64,000 nt of DNA from Lota lota (lineage: Eukaryota > Chordata > Actinopteri > Gadiformes > Lotidae): positions 792,294-856,293 of the forward strand of contig JACYXH010000823.1 in NCBI GenBank assembly GCA_026745465.1. Reading direction: 5' to 3'. The notes under the pieces are model-generated. The model had not been told where the DNA came from, ran no database searches, and was given only the letters and a program-made list of their open reading frames with translations. The translations under genes and the position numbers were made by a program. Shown piece after piece: positions 23,526 to 34,998 of the stretch (positions are counted from its first letter, which is position 1; every line of letters starts with the position of its first letter).

Positions 23526-25600
23526 TTTTTATGCAGCATGGTTTGCTGTCTGTGGTTAATAATACACATTATAGGATGTGAAATCATGAAAGTTAACAAA
23601 ATATAGTTTTGTAGGTCATGTTAAAATCAGTGAACTCACACCAGCTCAACCTCTCTTCAAGCCGCCATCTTGAGATAATCTTTCATCATCATTTTTTTTC
23701 ATTGTACATGTAAAAATGTGTGTTTGTGAGAAATTGTTTGTGTGTGAGAGAAATGTTTTGTACGTGTGTGTCCTTGTGGGTGTGAGGGTTCATGTTTGAG
23801 ACAGTGTTCATAAAATAGTATGAAGTATGAATAGGTGGTCCCAGTTGGGCTGCATCATGTGTGTGCCAAATCACCTGTTGACTGAGCGAGAGAGCCAAGA
23901 GACTAGTCCGAAAAAGAGAGGGAGAGATGTAGGGAAAAGCGAGAGAAAGGAAAAGGAAAACAAGTAGTTTAGCTGGTTAAAAAATATATTAAGAAAGGAT
24001 GGACGGTGAGAGTGGAAAAAAAATAAGATACAAGTGTTTCCATCACTAAATGCTACAGCATGGCTACCCGCCACATATTTTTTGTGCAAATAATCTATTA
24101 AATACACATTCATTTATTTAGTCTACATGCAGAGAGCCAGACAGCAGTGGCTATAAGGAGATTGCAAAGCTCTTGCACACTGGACATTATGTTTGTTTGG
24201 TATACATACGAAACGTGTGAACTATGTGGTCCTGGTGTATTAGGTCCCTGGTTATGTAAATGTAAAAAAATTATTTTTCCACAGTTGCTGACAGACATGA
24301 ATGTGTAGGTCTGGAGCAGTTGGGGATGGCAGTCGCTGCGGCAGCCTGACGCCAAACAGACTTTGCAGCTGTCCCCCATCTTGTGACGGATAGGACAGGT
24401 GGGTCAATGCGACTGGCGCACACACTAGGAAAGACTCACTGAGGGGCATGTGCACATTTTGCAGTGGGAGCCACAGCGGGGCTGTAACTCAACTCAGCTT
24501 GTGTACCAACTATGTCTGAAACAGCTGTGAATGACGAGGTTCCTGCCAGCTCTACTACCTCTGCCATCGTACCTCTTGTCCCCTGCGCCCAACGCCAACC
24601 AAGAGGAAACACAATGCCTCAATCCCTCAACGAGAGCCAGTCACTGTGGGGGAAATGGAAGCTAAATGGTGGCTAAATTGAAGCTAAATCGTACAGCAGC
24701 CAAGCCCTGTCTAGGAGAGCAGCACAATTTCACTATTTTTATGGCACCCTGTCAGATCACTCCTCAATTTAGCCTCATCAATAGAAATTAGAAATGGGGC
24801 TTTTGACACATTTAGCTCCTTCAAAGCCAGCGTTGGTCTACTAAACAGGGCTTGGAGTTAGGCCACTGAAGCCATTATACAGTGTAATTGTGACAAGACG
24901 CTATGGTAATTAACTGGACTTGACAAATGTCTACAACTCAAACATGGTCATCCACAATTACATAACCCTTTCTGACCACGTTCACTTTCTGTATTTCTCC
25001 AAAGACTTTCTCTAAATGCAAATGATTGGTTGGGATAAAAGGTTGCTATTCTACACCATTACAGGTTTGATGATCATATATCAATATACATAACAAAGGC
25101 CTAGTCGTTTTCAGATATTTAAATGCCGAAATGTTACATATTATACCTTTAAGACTTTAAAGAAATAAAACAACACAATGAAAAACACAAATATGAAGCT
25201 CGAAAGAAAAATTTATGGTGGAGATGATCAAGTAATCAAGGAGAAAATGTTTTGTACAGCTGTTCAAACAGCTTTACAGTCAATACCTCACAGTTACAAA
25301 AACACCAGCTAGGTGCTAGTTGTCTTGCCAAAGGACAGAGAAACTGAACCATCAATCACAGAAATCTGTTTAGCAAAACATGAGAACAGCAAAGAGAAGC
25401 AGGGGAGGAGATGTGATACCCAGAAGCAAATGGAAAAGAGGATGATGTTGATGAAGTGGTGGTGGGGAGGATTAGGAGAAAATCGATCAAAAGAGGAAAC
25501 CAAGAGAAGACAAAGCAGGCAAATTAGAAGAAAGGAAAGAAAAAAATGCAGTGGATATATGAACCGAGTATCCTGTACCAGGATGGACTCAGTGGGCGAA
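23526..25600. other. Intron sequence; candidate conserved block at about 24690-24920
   Basis: No exon or transposon coding sequence was recognised. 24690-24920 is non-repetitive in appearance and includes CAATTTAGCCTCATCAATAG and GCTATGGTAATTAACTGG, which resemble homeodomain-rich enhancers, but that cannot be tested here. A frame with a true ATG at 24507 (MSETAVNDEVP...) is about 55 codons, unrecognised and not claimed as a gene. ACATATTATACCTTTAAG at about 25136 resembles the end of a short element also seen near 34980. Confidence 0.35.
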
Positions 25601-27085
25601 CACACGTGTGTGTGTGTGTGTGTGTTTTGGTTGGATGGCCAACTTCATAGGTTCCATTGACATAGAATCTAGCACACACACATTATCTGACATCCAAGGC
25701 AGTTTTCCTTGTTCTCTTCTGTCTCAAATTATAGATTTTCCAAAAAGTGGACCACCAATACTAAATATCATAATATTCTCACCTCAGTGGCACACCCTTT
25801 TGTTACTTATAGTAAAAACAACCCCCTTTGTTTCACATTATACAAATAGTTGCTATAGAATAACCCCCCCCATCCCCCCATGTATAGAGTTGCTCTCTGT
25901 AGTCAGTGCCACCACTGATTCACACAGTATTCAATAGATCTAACGTCAATTCTAACATAAAACAATTTAATTCCAAACCCTACAACTAGTACTCAACAAA
26001 GTATTAATTTGACTATAAAAAAGAATAACCATTATATTAGTCCACTATATTTCCCTTCATGAAGCCTGTCAATGTTTAGCATATTGCATAATGACTGTGT
26101 TAACCTCCTATAACCATTATGATCATATGGACGCTTCTTAACACTCCATGACCAGGGCCGGCCAATGTTGAGTCATGTAGTCTGGTCTCTGTCCCAGCTG
26201 GATGCGTGCAGGAAGAAGCCAGTCAGACGTGGGGTTTTGCATAGACCCACAAGTCACTCACACCCACATTCTAATTAAACATGCGTGACCTCAGGGCTGA
26301 AACCGGAGGCGCCAAAGGGGAGACACGCACCAAAAAACTTGCACTCTGCATTGTGGTTGTGACATTGCTAGGAAGTTCAGCAAGAAAACACGTGAAATGT
26401 TTTAATGGTTGAAGACTTTTAACCTAAGCATATATATGTTTGTGTGTTGGGCATCGTGGTTTGTGAAAATTACTGGTAACATTTGCAACCATTTGAAATG
26501 AAGTAGGCTTACAAACGTAAGCCTAAAATCCTGTTTTGCTCCCAAGCCATTGCGCTGCCTAGCACTCAAATTTGAAAAATATTAGGAACAACATACATTT
26601 CCGGTTTCCAGTATGCATTTCTGTGAAAGGTTATCAGAAATTCACGAGATAAGTATACAATTGTCATCCCACAAATGCACTACATTGTGCGTTTCCCTGA
26701 ACTTTGTGTGTGTGCTCATGCGCGTGCATGTGGTGATATCGTTACAAAAAAGGATGATGTGTGGGCTGTGAGCTGTAACTGAGGATCCAGTTGCTTTAAT
26801 GTGATGAACCTGATATGCTTTTCGGAAACTCACACCCGCCCCACACACCCACCAGCACCTACAGAGAAGGGTGCATAAATCAACACAGACCATGGAAATG
26901 CACATCCACAGGAATCTCTATACATGCCAACACAGACATGCTCACACACACACACAAAATAAGATGCAAACATACACTTACACAGAGCCGGGATCAAATA
27001 TTCCATTGATTTTAGCACTTTGTTCGAAACAGAGAACTACTGTTCTCCTTGTTAAGTTCCTCCCTTTTGTCCTTGCTCCTTTTGT

Positions 27086-27108
27086 CCCCCCCCCCCCCCC
27101 CCCCCCCC
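27086..27108. repeat. Poly(C) run of 23 bases
   Basis: Uninterrupted C tract flanked by T/C-rich sequence, able to form G-quadruplex or i-motif structures in principle. Its length is likely unstable and may be miscounted by sequencing. Confidence 0.95.
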
Positions 27109-27811
27109 TCCTCTATCCAAACCACACACTCACCTCATTTATCATTTCAATATCTGGATGCAGGCCTATTACTACTAGAGGAACGACACTAAGCAACAAT
27201 CCAGCAATACTAAGCCAACTAAGCCTGATCCAGCAATAGACGGGGTGGGTGGAGTCCCACTGGTCAAGGACCCTGGGTGAAAGAATCTGTCATAAAACCC
27301 CCAGGTAACATCAACATTTCATCATTTTCCATGATTCTGTGGAGGCAGTTTGAACATATGCATGAGCACACACTGGCAGACAAGAGTAGTGCATGTGTGT
27401 TTCACGCTAATACAGCTTTTTAACACACACACAGACATGAGTGTGAGTAATGATGATTGACATTTAAGAGGGCCCCATTGGAACAGTAGTATTCACAAAC
27501 CATAGGGAGCTAAAAGAACACACACCGCAGAGTGAGACTGACAGGGGGCAGGGGGGTGAAGAGAGAGAGAGAGTTTTCTGCCTGGTTTAGTAGTAAATGA
27601 GGCAGAACGGTGAGGAGAGAAAACAAACAGAGCGGGATATGAACTGGGTGAAGTTGAGAACGAGTAAGGGCGATAAAAGAGGGAGAGCCATAGAGCGAGC
27701 AAGTAGGAGGGAGACCTCCAGACCATTCCCTCATAAACACGCATTGTCAGAAGCTATTTAAATATAGAAGCGGTGGAAGACGCATCAAGGACCCATTTAA
27801 AAAGGATGTCA

Positions 27812-27848
27812 ACACTGACGACAAAAATTTCTTTTTTGTCGTCAGTGT
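27812..27848. repeat. 16-bp perfect inverted repeat, 5-nt loop
   Basis: ACACTGACGACAAAAA at 27812-27827 is the exact complement of 27833-27848, loop TTTCT. No element ends are apparent. Confidence 0.95.
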
Positions 27849-27988
27849 CAACCAGCAACAAGAAGCACACACTTAAAATGGGCAGTGAACCCAAAATACT
27901 TAATTTTTGTTTTAAACATGGTAATATGTCTTATATGATCTTCAACAAAGTAATGTATGCCATTTCATAACTGTTACTGAAATGAGAG

Positions 27989-28476
27989 CAGTGGTTCTCA
28001 ACCTTTGACTTTAGGTGTACCACTAAATTGTCATCAAGACAAGTTCGCGGACCACCTCATATGCAAACAGTAAAGAATTTCTAACTACAAATGCAGTGGC
28101 TGAGCAAAAAGTGCTAGCAGCTCCTTTGTACACAATTATTACTGCAAGAAGGCCATGGCCAGGTTGAAACAGTGGAAACATATAGTCAGCAACGCTGCTT
28201 ATGCTCCCTGTGTGTTTATGTAGCAAACACAAATTGACAGAAAAAAAAAATAGGTGGAAAACATTCAAATGGAAGAAATATATGATGGAATGGACAAAGG
28301 TTGACACTATTTTTGAAATAACAAGCCATCATATTATATTAACTTTACAATATTTATAATATATATTTTTGTATTATCTTTATTATTTTTCTATTATTGT
28401 TAATGTGTCTATTTGAAGAATAGAATCCCACGTACCACCTGCAGTACCCTTACATACCACCAGCTGAAAATCACTG
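27989..28476. mobile_element. Non-autonomous hAT (Charlie-like) element, about 490 bp
   Basis: The left end CAGTGGTTCTCAACCTTTG is a classic hAT/Charlie terminus. The reverse complement of the right end reads CAGTGATTTTCAGCTGGTGG. The interior has GACCACCT and GTACCACC words typical of this non-autonomous group and no transposase. Candidate 8-bp flanks (27981-27988 and 28477-28484) match at only 4 positions, so the duplication has decayed. Confidence 0.75.
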
Positions 28477-28614
28477 ATAAATAGAAAATCCTATGTCTAA
28501 TCCTTTTGCCAGTCACTGCCAACCAGTTTGTGAACGTTCCACACGGCTCTGAACGCAGGTAGAGTTCCTTTCGTGACGTCCAAATGCCTTTTACTATACT
28601 TTTCGACGTCATGA

Positions 28615-29110
28615 CCAAGGGACATATGAGAGGGTTAAGCTTCTTGGACACTTACAGTATAACGCCACGGCGTGTGTGGATGTGTGGATGTGTGGATGTG
28701 TAGGGCTTGCTCTGGGCAGGGGTTGGTTTGGATTTTTGCATCGGAGAGAGAGGGTTAGGCTTTCCAGACACTTATAGTATAACGCCACGGTGTGTGTGGA
28801 CGTGTCAAGCTCGGTCTGAACAGCGGTTGATTTTAATGTTTGCGTCCTAGAAAGGGTTCTGCTTCTCGGACACAGTATAACGCCACTGTGTGTTGTGCAT
28901 TTCATATACAATATCGGTCATTATAACGCTCATACAAAACAACAGTAGGCTACAAAAAATGTATCACAAAGTTGCCTTCGGTCATAACCATGGGGATAAC
29001 ACGATCCCCCCATCCATCCAGCCGAAAACACTTCATTTTTTAATCTCATTGTGGTTTGAATTCGAGCTGAAACAGGGGGTTAGTTTACACTTTAAACGTC
29101 ATCATATATC
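28615..29110 (+). repeat. Dispersed repeat family, copy 2 of 3
   Basis: Three roughly 100-bp units at the left each carry AGTATAACGCCACGG/CTGTGTG (about 28657, 28777, 28873), and the middle unit keeps GGGTTAGGCTTTCCAGACAC. Unique sequence follows with GTATCACAAAGTTGCC and GGTCATAACCATGGGGATAA, in the same order as in copies 1 and 3. A GTGTGGAT trinucleotide-like expansion lies within the first unit. Confidence 0.8.
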
Positions 29111-29598
29111 ATCCTATTTGCATAAAGGAACACAAAGTGGACTCACGAGCATAGCAGCCATTAAACCCATCAGCACTTGGAGAGGCATGCTGAGAGCCAC
29201 TAGTGACAGAACTGATGTAGACTAAACACAGCTGAGTGACTGCAGCTGCAAACAAACGTGAAAGCATGCACATAAGCTCGCACACACAGACACAGACACA
29301 CACACACAGTAACATATGCCAGTGTCAGCATTGGGCAGATGTTAAGTGTGCTTTAATATCTGAAACAACAATATACATGCGCATGCCCAAACGAGTGCAC
29401 ATAAATGTATCACGAAAACACAAAACTTACACACAGACTCTCTTGTCAGCATACCAAACCACCCAAAGCTTGTTTGCAGTAAGACTGGGTTCATTTTGAC
29501 ACTCGTTCATATGGGGCTGGGTAGCCTAGTGTGGGCTGTGATTTGATTTACTCAGACATAGAAGACAAAGAGAGAAGGTACTGGCACTGCCTGGCTAA

Positions 29599-29600
29599 GT

Positions 29601-29642
<42 letters not shown>
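29599..29642. repeat. (GT)n microsatellite
   Basis: GT tract with one early interruption (GTGTAT). Confidence 0.98.
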
Positions 29643-29643
<1 letters not shown>

Positions 29644-29753
29644 TGCATAATAAATGGTATGGCTGTAGAGGAGGCAGTTATAATTTAACCAAACACATTT
29701 AAAATTCTGAATGTAGCGATAATTAATAAAAATATGAATTTGATTTAATTCCA

Positions 29754-31110
29754 AGAGACACCTCACATTACTAATTTGACACATGAATCAAATACATTTC
29801 AAATTTATATCAACTTATGACAAACCATCCCCAATAAAGCATTGAATTGTAGCGACCACAAGGTTTTCCTAGTTCCAGACATAGATATAAGAAAGCCATG
29901 CTCAACCAGCAAAACAACCACGGGATAGTATCCTGTAAACCCCAAAACGACCAAGTATTACAATAAAAAATAGTTTTTAGTCTATACATGCTGTGCCTGA
30001 AAATATTAAACAAAAATAACCCTTTCATCGCAAGAAAACCTAGCCACACATACATTAAGTGTGACTGGGAAGCTATATTCGGAAATCCACGAGCAGGTCA
30101 CACACACTTTTAGAGCGTGTGAGCTGCGTGTGGAGTTACGGCGCCCGTGTCACATGGTCGTCGCGGTCAGAGTTTTGGGGTCTAACGGACCCCCATATGC
30201 GTGCGTGTGTGCGCACATTCGTGCGTGTCTGCATGCATAAAGGGGGCCGCTAGACTCAAAACACAACAGCGGAATCACTTCAACGTCTTGAAAAGAGTGC
30301 GGCTCAAAGTGTGGATTTGTTCTATCTTTCCGATTCAAATAACGACGCAGTTGACATGCCAACCACGAGCAGATGTCAAGTCAAGAACGCGTAAGAGGGT
30401 ATCTCCTGGCACACAGCGATGTGATTTCCTACACCACATCACTGCATTGTTTTTGCAGTGATGTGGTGTAGGATTTGCAGCCAACCAGCAAAACAACCAC
30501 GGGAGACCATCCTGTAAGCCCCAAAATGACCAATGATTACGATAAAAAAAACGTAATAATTTTACGTTACGTTAAACAAAGTTAAACACTTCCACCTCAG
30601 ATAACCCAGTCACGCACACGTTACATGTGACTTTGTGATAGAATTCATAGAGACACCTCATCTGTCTCATTTGAACACAAATCCAAAACATTTCCAACAG
30701 AATATGACAATTGACCCACAGCAGAGCATTTTTCCTTGCATTACATTGTGACCACAATGTTTACTGGGATCCAGACATAGATATAAGAAAACCATGACCA
30801 AACAGCAATACAACAACAGGATATGATTCTGTAAGCCTCAAAACGACCAATGATTACAATAAAAGCGGTCAAACAATTTTTAACAACGGAAAACACTTTC
30901 AGCTCAGAAAACCTATGCACATGCACACCCAGCCACTGTGAATGGATGCACGGAAATCCACAGGCACGTTACACGCTCTTTCAGAGAGCATAATGTTCCT
31001 ATAATGTTCCTGTGACACGTGTACACAAGTAGATGCAGCCGTACACTGAAGAACACCATGTCGTCGTGGTCATGGTGTGCGTCCTGAGTTTGGGGTCTAA
31101 CGACCCCCAT
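29754..31110. repeat. 310-bp repeat family, two long copies and one partial
   Basis: Copy A (about 29754-30195) and copy C (about 30648-31110) share, in order, AGAGACACCTCA, CCAGACATAGATATAAGAAA, CAGCAA-ACAAC, CTGTAA, ACGACCAA, TTACAATAAAA, CGGAAATCCAC and GGGGTCTAACG. A partial copy B (about 30480-30635) begins at CAACCAGCAAAACAACCACG and runs to a CACGTTACATGTGAC segment. B and C are offset by about 313 bp. No coding sequence is recognised. Confidence 0.75.
30427..30473. repeat. 20-bp perfect inverted repeat, 7-nt loop
   Basis: 30427-30446 and 30454-30473 are exact complements (TCCTACACCACATCACTGCA and its complement). It lies immediately before partial copy B of the 310-bp family, possibly marking its truncation point. 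Confidence 0.95.
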
Positions 31111-31272
31111 TTGCCTGCGTGTGATGTAATACGATATGAAAACAGCATTGTGAGAGTGTCTTATGTCGTTTTGCTTCTTAAACGGTGATTTCTTTAGAGG
31201 CTCTGCCTTCATCAAGAAATTACGTTCTTTTCATGCCTGAGGTGTGGTGTGGTGTGGTGGTGTGTGACATAC

Positions 31273-31416
31273 TTCTGAGCCACATGGTAGGACTCGGGGT
31301 GTATGCAGGTCTGGTCCAGGGGGTTTGGTGTGGTGGGTGTGTTGATGCCAGCCTTCCCCTTGCTCTTCTTCACCGCAGGCTTCTCTGGAGCAGCTGAGTC
31401 ACAGCTTACAGAGAAC
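31273..31416 (-). CDS. srbd1: srbd1 coding exon (linker after helix-hairpin-helix region)
   Basis: 144-nt exon with acceptor CTGAACAG|GTTC and donor CTCAGAA|GTATGT. It encodes RFSVSCDSAAPEKPAVKKSKG, in which the arginine codon is completed here, then NPLDQTCIHPESYHVAQ. The NPLDQT-IHPESY block is characteristic of SRBD1/Tex proteins just before the segment leading to S1. The lysine-rich stretch before it is a low-complexity linker. Phases match both neighbouring exons. Confidence 0.94.
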
Positions 31417-31703
31417 CTGTTCAGACAGACCCCAACATTTATATATCAATATATATTTAGGTATCTCAGAATATGACATGCATTGTTTGCATGGCATGGG
31501 GCCAACCAACAACAGAATTTAATTCAGCACATCATTTATACAAATAGTTTAGTTTTCTATATATTACACATACTGTCGCCTTTCAGATTAAAAAAATGAT
31601 TTGTGTATGTTGCAAGTCAAAAATAAATCTGACTTTTTACTTGTTTGTGTGTACACATCTGTGCATGTGTGTACACGCGTGGTTCGGGTGTGTGTGTGTG
31701 TAC

Positions 31704-31871
31704 CTGTGTAGGTTGTGTGGGTTGATACGGATGAAGCCTGCACACTGCTGGAAGCTCTTGGGCCCCATGCCTTTGACCAGTCTGAGCTGCTCCCGGTTGA
31801 AGAAAGAGCCGTTCTTCTCCCTCCATTCGGCAATGCTCCGTGCCCGACCAGCGTTCAGACCCGATACATGC
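31704..31871 (-). CDS. srbd1: srbd1 coding exon (helix-hairpin-helix segment)
   Basis: 168-nt exon with acceptor TTTCCTAG|GCATG and donor CTACACAG|GTACAC. It encodes [19 protein letters not shown], then [27 protein letters not shown] and NPHNL. The [20 protein letters not shown] stretch is the helix-hairpin-helix DNA/RNA-binding module of the Tex family. The donor runs straight into a CA-repeat on the coding strand. The frame is open and joins 36449-36555 through a split arginine codon. Confidence 0.96.
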
Positions 31872-31896
31872 CTAGGAAACACATCAACTTCAGTGT

Positions 31897-32330
31897 GCCC
31901 TAGTGTTGTCACAATACTGGATTTTCTAACTTAGATACAATACCTTGAAAAATATCGATATTCTATACCATTTTCGATACCACAGGGCATACAAGGGCAC
32001 CACAGGGCATTGAGGGCATACACATTTTATTTTTTATTAAAAGATAAATATAACAAGGCTATAACATGATTACGAGGTAAGACAGCAGAATGACTGTAGT
32101 ATAGTGAGGAACTGTGAGAGACAGCACTAAGAGTGAGTGCGAGGTGGCGTGGCTATGTGGGCACTGTAGCGCTGTGTGTGTGTCAACTCGCTGTCGGAGA
32201 GAGGAGAAAGCAAGAAGGCGCAGCTGGTACTGGTGTACGATAATGCGGAAAGTGAGTATTGAAACCGTTTCATATTCAACACGAGTGTTGAATAGGCACG
32301 ATGTGCCTTCAAAGTAAAAGCGTGAGATAT
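31897..32330. mobile_element. Probable non-autonomous DNA element beginning CCTAGTGTTGTCACAAT
   Basis: From 31898 the sequence CCTAGTGTTGTCACAATACT leads into TATCGATATTC and TTTTCGATACC words, a pattern typical of a fish DNA element. The right end is uncertain (taken near 32330) and no target-site duplication was found. It starts just 26 bases upstream, in coding orientation, of the 31704-31871 exon acceptor. Confidence 0.5.
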
Positions 32331-34849
32331 GTCCACCTCTTGTATTAAATCAGTTGTCGATTTTCAGTATTCAGACAAAATGAATGAATAGGTAGACAAC
32401 AAAATCCTTTGAAATAATCAAAAATACATCAGTTCCAGCTCTTTCGTTTAGAGGGTATTGCCTGTTTTGACTACAATGATGCCACATACAAACGTACAAT
32501 GTCAGACTCAATAACACATTTCTTAGTACCCACCAAATCTGTAAAAACAAAAAGGCTTTGTTTACCCAGCCTCAATTTTGCGTTGGGGATATGTGGAGTG
32601 TATGTGGTTGGCCTGAGACTGATTAGGCTCTGGGGCTGGGTGGGGCTGCACACCTGTTGTGCATTGAGTTATAAATACGCACAGGTTAAACCAGCCATCA
32701 CCACACACACTCGGGCGATCTCGGACATGGCAGCATGCAACACCCGCTCAAGTTAGATTGTTTAGTTAATTAGTTAGTTAGTTAGTTTAGTTTGATTGGA
32801 TTTTGTTTAAATCCGCCAGACACAGATTATTAAATTGAGTTTGATTCATTTTGTTTAATTTCAGACATTGAGTATTTTACCTATTTGTACTCATTGCCTA
32901 GGCTACTATGGCTGCACTGTGTACCTTCAGCATTGCAACTTGTAAATATAAATGGAAGCCTGAACATTTATGTGCAGATTGAAAGACAAACACATTCATG
33001 GCAGAAGACAAGCATTGTCGCAAGTTTCATTGCAGGAGCAGTTTCCAAAGAAAAATAATCATGTAGAGTTTATGTTTATTTTGCAATAAAACTATAACAT
33101 TCTCCATCCAGTCTACATGGTACTGTCCTTTTGTCAAAATAACAAAACTAGTAGCCTGATCCACACACGATAGTACTGTCGGCTTTGCTCATCAGAGTCG
33201 CAAGAGAATAAGAGGCCCATAACTTAGAATCCTTGTATGTTTTGTTTGCATTTACAGCAACACTTTCCGCATTTGCTTAGTTTGTTGGAAGGTTTATATT
33301 TTGTGAGTCGATGTTGTTGGTCTTGCACTTTTTTCTAAAACTGTAATGTCTAAATGTCTAGGAGACATCCTTTTAAAATAAAGTGGGCTGGGATGTAATT
33401 TAGGCTTCAAGATATTTTGCTTGGGTGCACAATAAAATTAGATCCACTTATTCTCTCAGCGCCACTCGTCTCCACAGAAAAGGACCGACTGTCCATTGAA
33501 TGTATAAGAAAAGTCTGGTCCTGCATGGAAATTACATTACCCAATAGTCAGTCAGTTCTTCTTCAGTGCTAGCCAGCCGAAGACCATTCTTATCCATGGG
33601 ACTCACAGTAATCTGCGCTTGGTTGTCTACTAGTAGGTCTACAACATACATCGGCCATCCGCTGGCCAAAAGACCACATTGCACCCAGAATAAATGTATT
33701 CGAAGATGATTGTATTTTACGCTTTCTCAATAAAGTCTCTCAAAGAATGTTCAATGTAGAAAAATCCCTAAGCCCAGAATGGACAAAGAGCTCTAGAGAG
33801 GACAAGTTTGAATTGAATCATCATTGCTATCTTACATGTAAGATATGATCTTAGTTTAAAGAGCTAATAGGTAACATTTCAGCATTAAAATATCCACAAA
33901 CAACTAGACCTGTGTTATGTATTTTGTGGAGTTGTGAACATACTTTATCCAAATTGTTTCCAACAATATTAAAACCCAGAGAAATCAGTTTTATTCACGG
34001 TAACGGTCTGTTATATGTTCTGGCATGTAAATGGAGTTATATGTCATTAACATCTGGGGATACATGCAAAAACAGTAATCCAGTAGAAATATGACATTTC
34101 AATAGCAATCTAGCGTTCTACTTCAACAAGTAGCTCATGCCAGCCACCAAGCTACTGCATAGACTTTGCTTGGGCAGGTAATTTTTTATCCGTCCGAGAG
34201 AACAACGCCAAAAGTCTGGATAGTTTCCACCAATGGACACATATGGAAAGTCAGTTTAATCTGTATTATATACAGTCTATGTGCGTTACACCCACAATAG
34301 AGCTTTATTGGCCACGCAGTTCTTTACCAGATTTTTACTGTTGTTAATCTATTGTTTAGTGAAGGGTGCTTTTTAATTCGCCCATTGTGTATTAATATTG
34401 ACCAAAAGGTGAATCTATAGTGAGGAGCGCTGCTACCCGACTGTATCCTGGGCAGGTATACTAGACACACAGGACTCATACCGGTGATCAAGTCTTTAGT
34501 TCCCCTTCACATCGTTGTAATTCAGAGCGTGAATATCTGTTGAATATCAAATATCTTTCCAACTAAAAAATGCAACCAAAATCACTTTAGACGTAAAATC
34601 TGATTATGTGGGAAAGTTACAACAACATTCAACATGCTCATAAGATTGCTTTAGTACGAATGTTTTGACCACGGATAACCGCACTTGGCTACCCCACGAT
34701 TGGGTAGTAGACTAAACTAACGGTAAAGTAGCAAGTTAACGTTATGTTACTTGCAGCAATATCATTAGAATGAAATGACATGTGACTAAATGTAACGTCA
34801 ATAAAATTTTAATACATTAACTCGTCCATGAACCTGATTGCTGCTGAGT
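32331..34849. other. Intron sequence, no gene recognised
   Basis: AT-rich DNA with a (TTAG)n-like patch near 32762-32792. Nothing recognisable as exon, RNA gene or transposon coding sequence. Confidence 0.45.
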
Positions 34850-34998
34850 CATGTCAGATCGATTTTTACCGGCAATGGTGGTGAAGAAAACAACTCCAAA
34901 GATCCCAGGTTACTTCCCGACGTCATCAAACTACGACTTTTGTTATTGTTTTGATGGAGCAACCCCTAGAGGCAGAAACTACATATTATACCTTTAAC
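34850..34998. mobile_element. Possible end of a short DNA element
   Basis: 34850-34998 carries ACCCCTAGAGGCAGAAAC followed by TACATATTATACCTTTAA, resembling the terminus of short non-autonomous elements; a similar tail occurs near 25136. Boundaries not determined. Confidence 0.3.

Larger units (their letters stand above)
25601..27988. other. Intron sequence with simple repeats; no gene seen
   Basis: Contains short (GT)n near 25606-25624, CA-rich sequence around 26820-26990, a 23-base C run (27086-27108) and a hairpin at 27812-27848. GA-rich DNA at about 27555-27700 gives open frames without similarity. Confidence 0.5.

Noticed and set aside
24507-24680. Short ATG frame starting MSETAVNDEVP, briefly reminiscent of a histone H1 N-terminus
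   Set aside because: No globular H1 domain follows, and the frame stops after about 55 codons.
25308-25660. Lys/Arg-rich open frames on both strands at 25.3-25.6 kb
   Set aside because: Purine-rich composition keeps both strands open. No homology or splice context.
30427-30473. microRNA precursor
   Set aside because: The stem is perfectly paired but only 20 bp with a 7-nt loop, too short for a canonical precursor. The same reasoning applies to the 13-16 bp hairpins.
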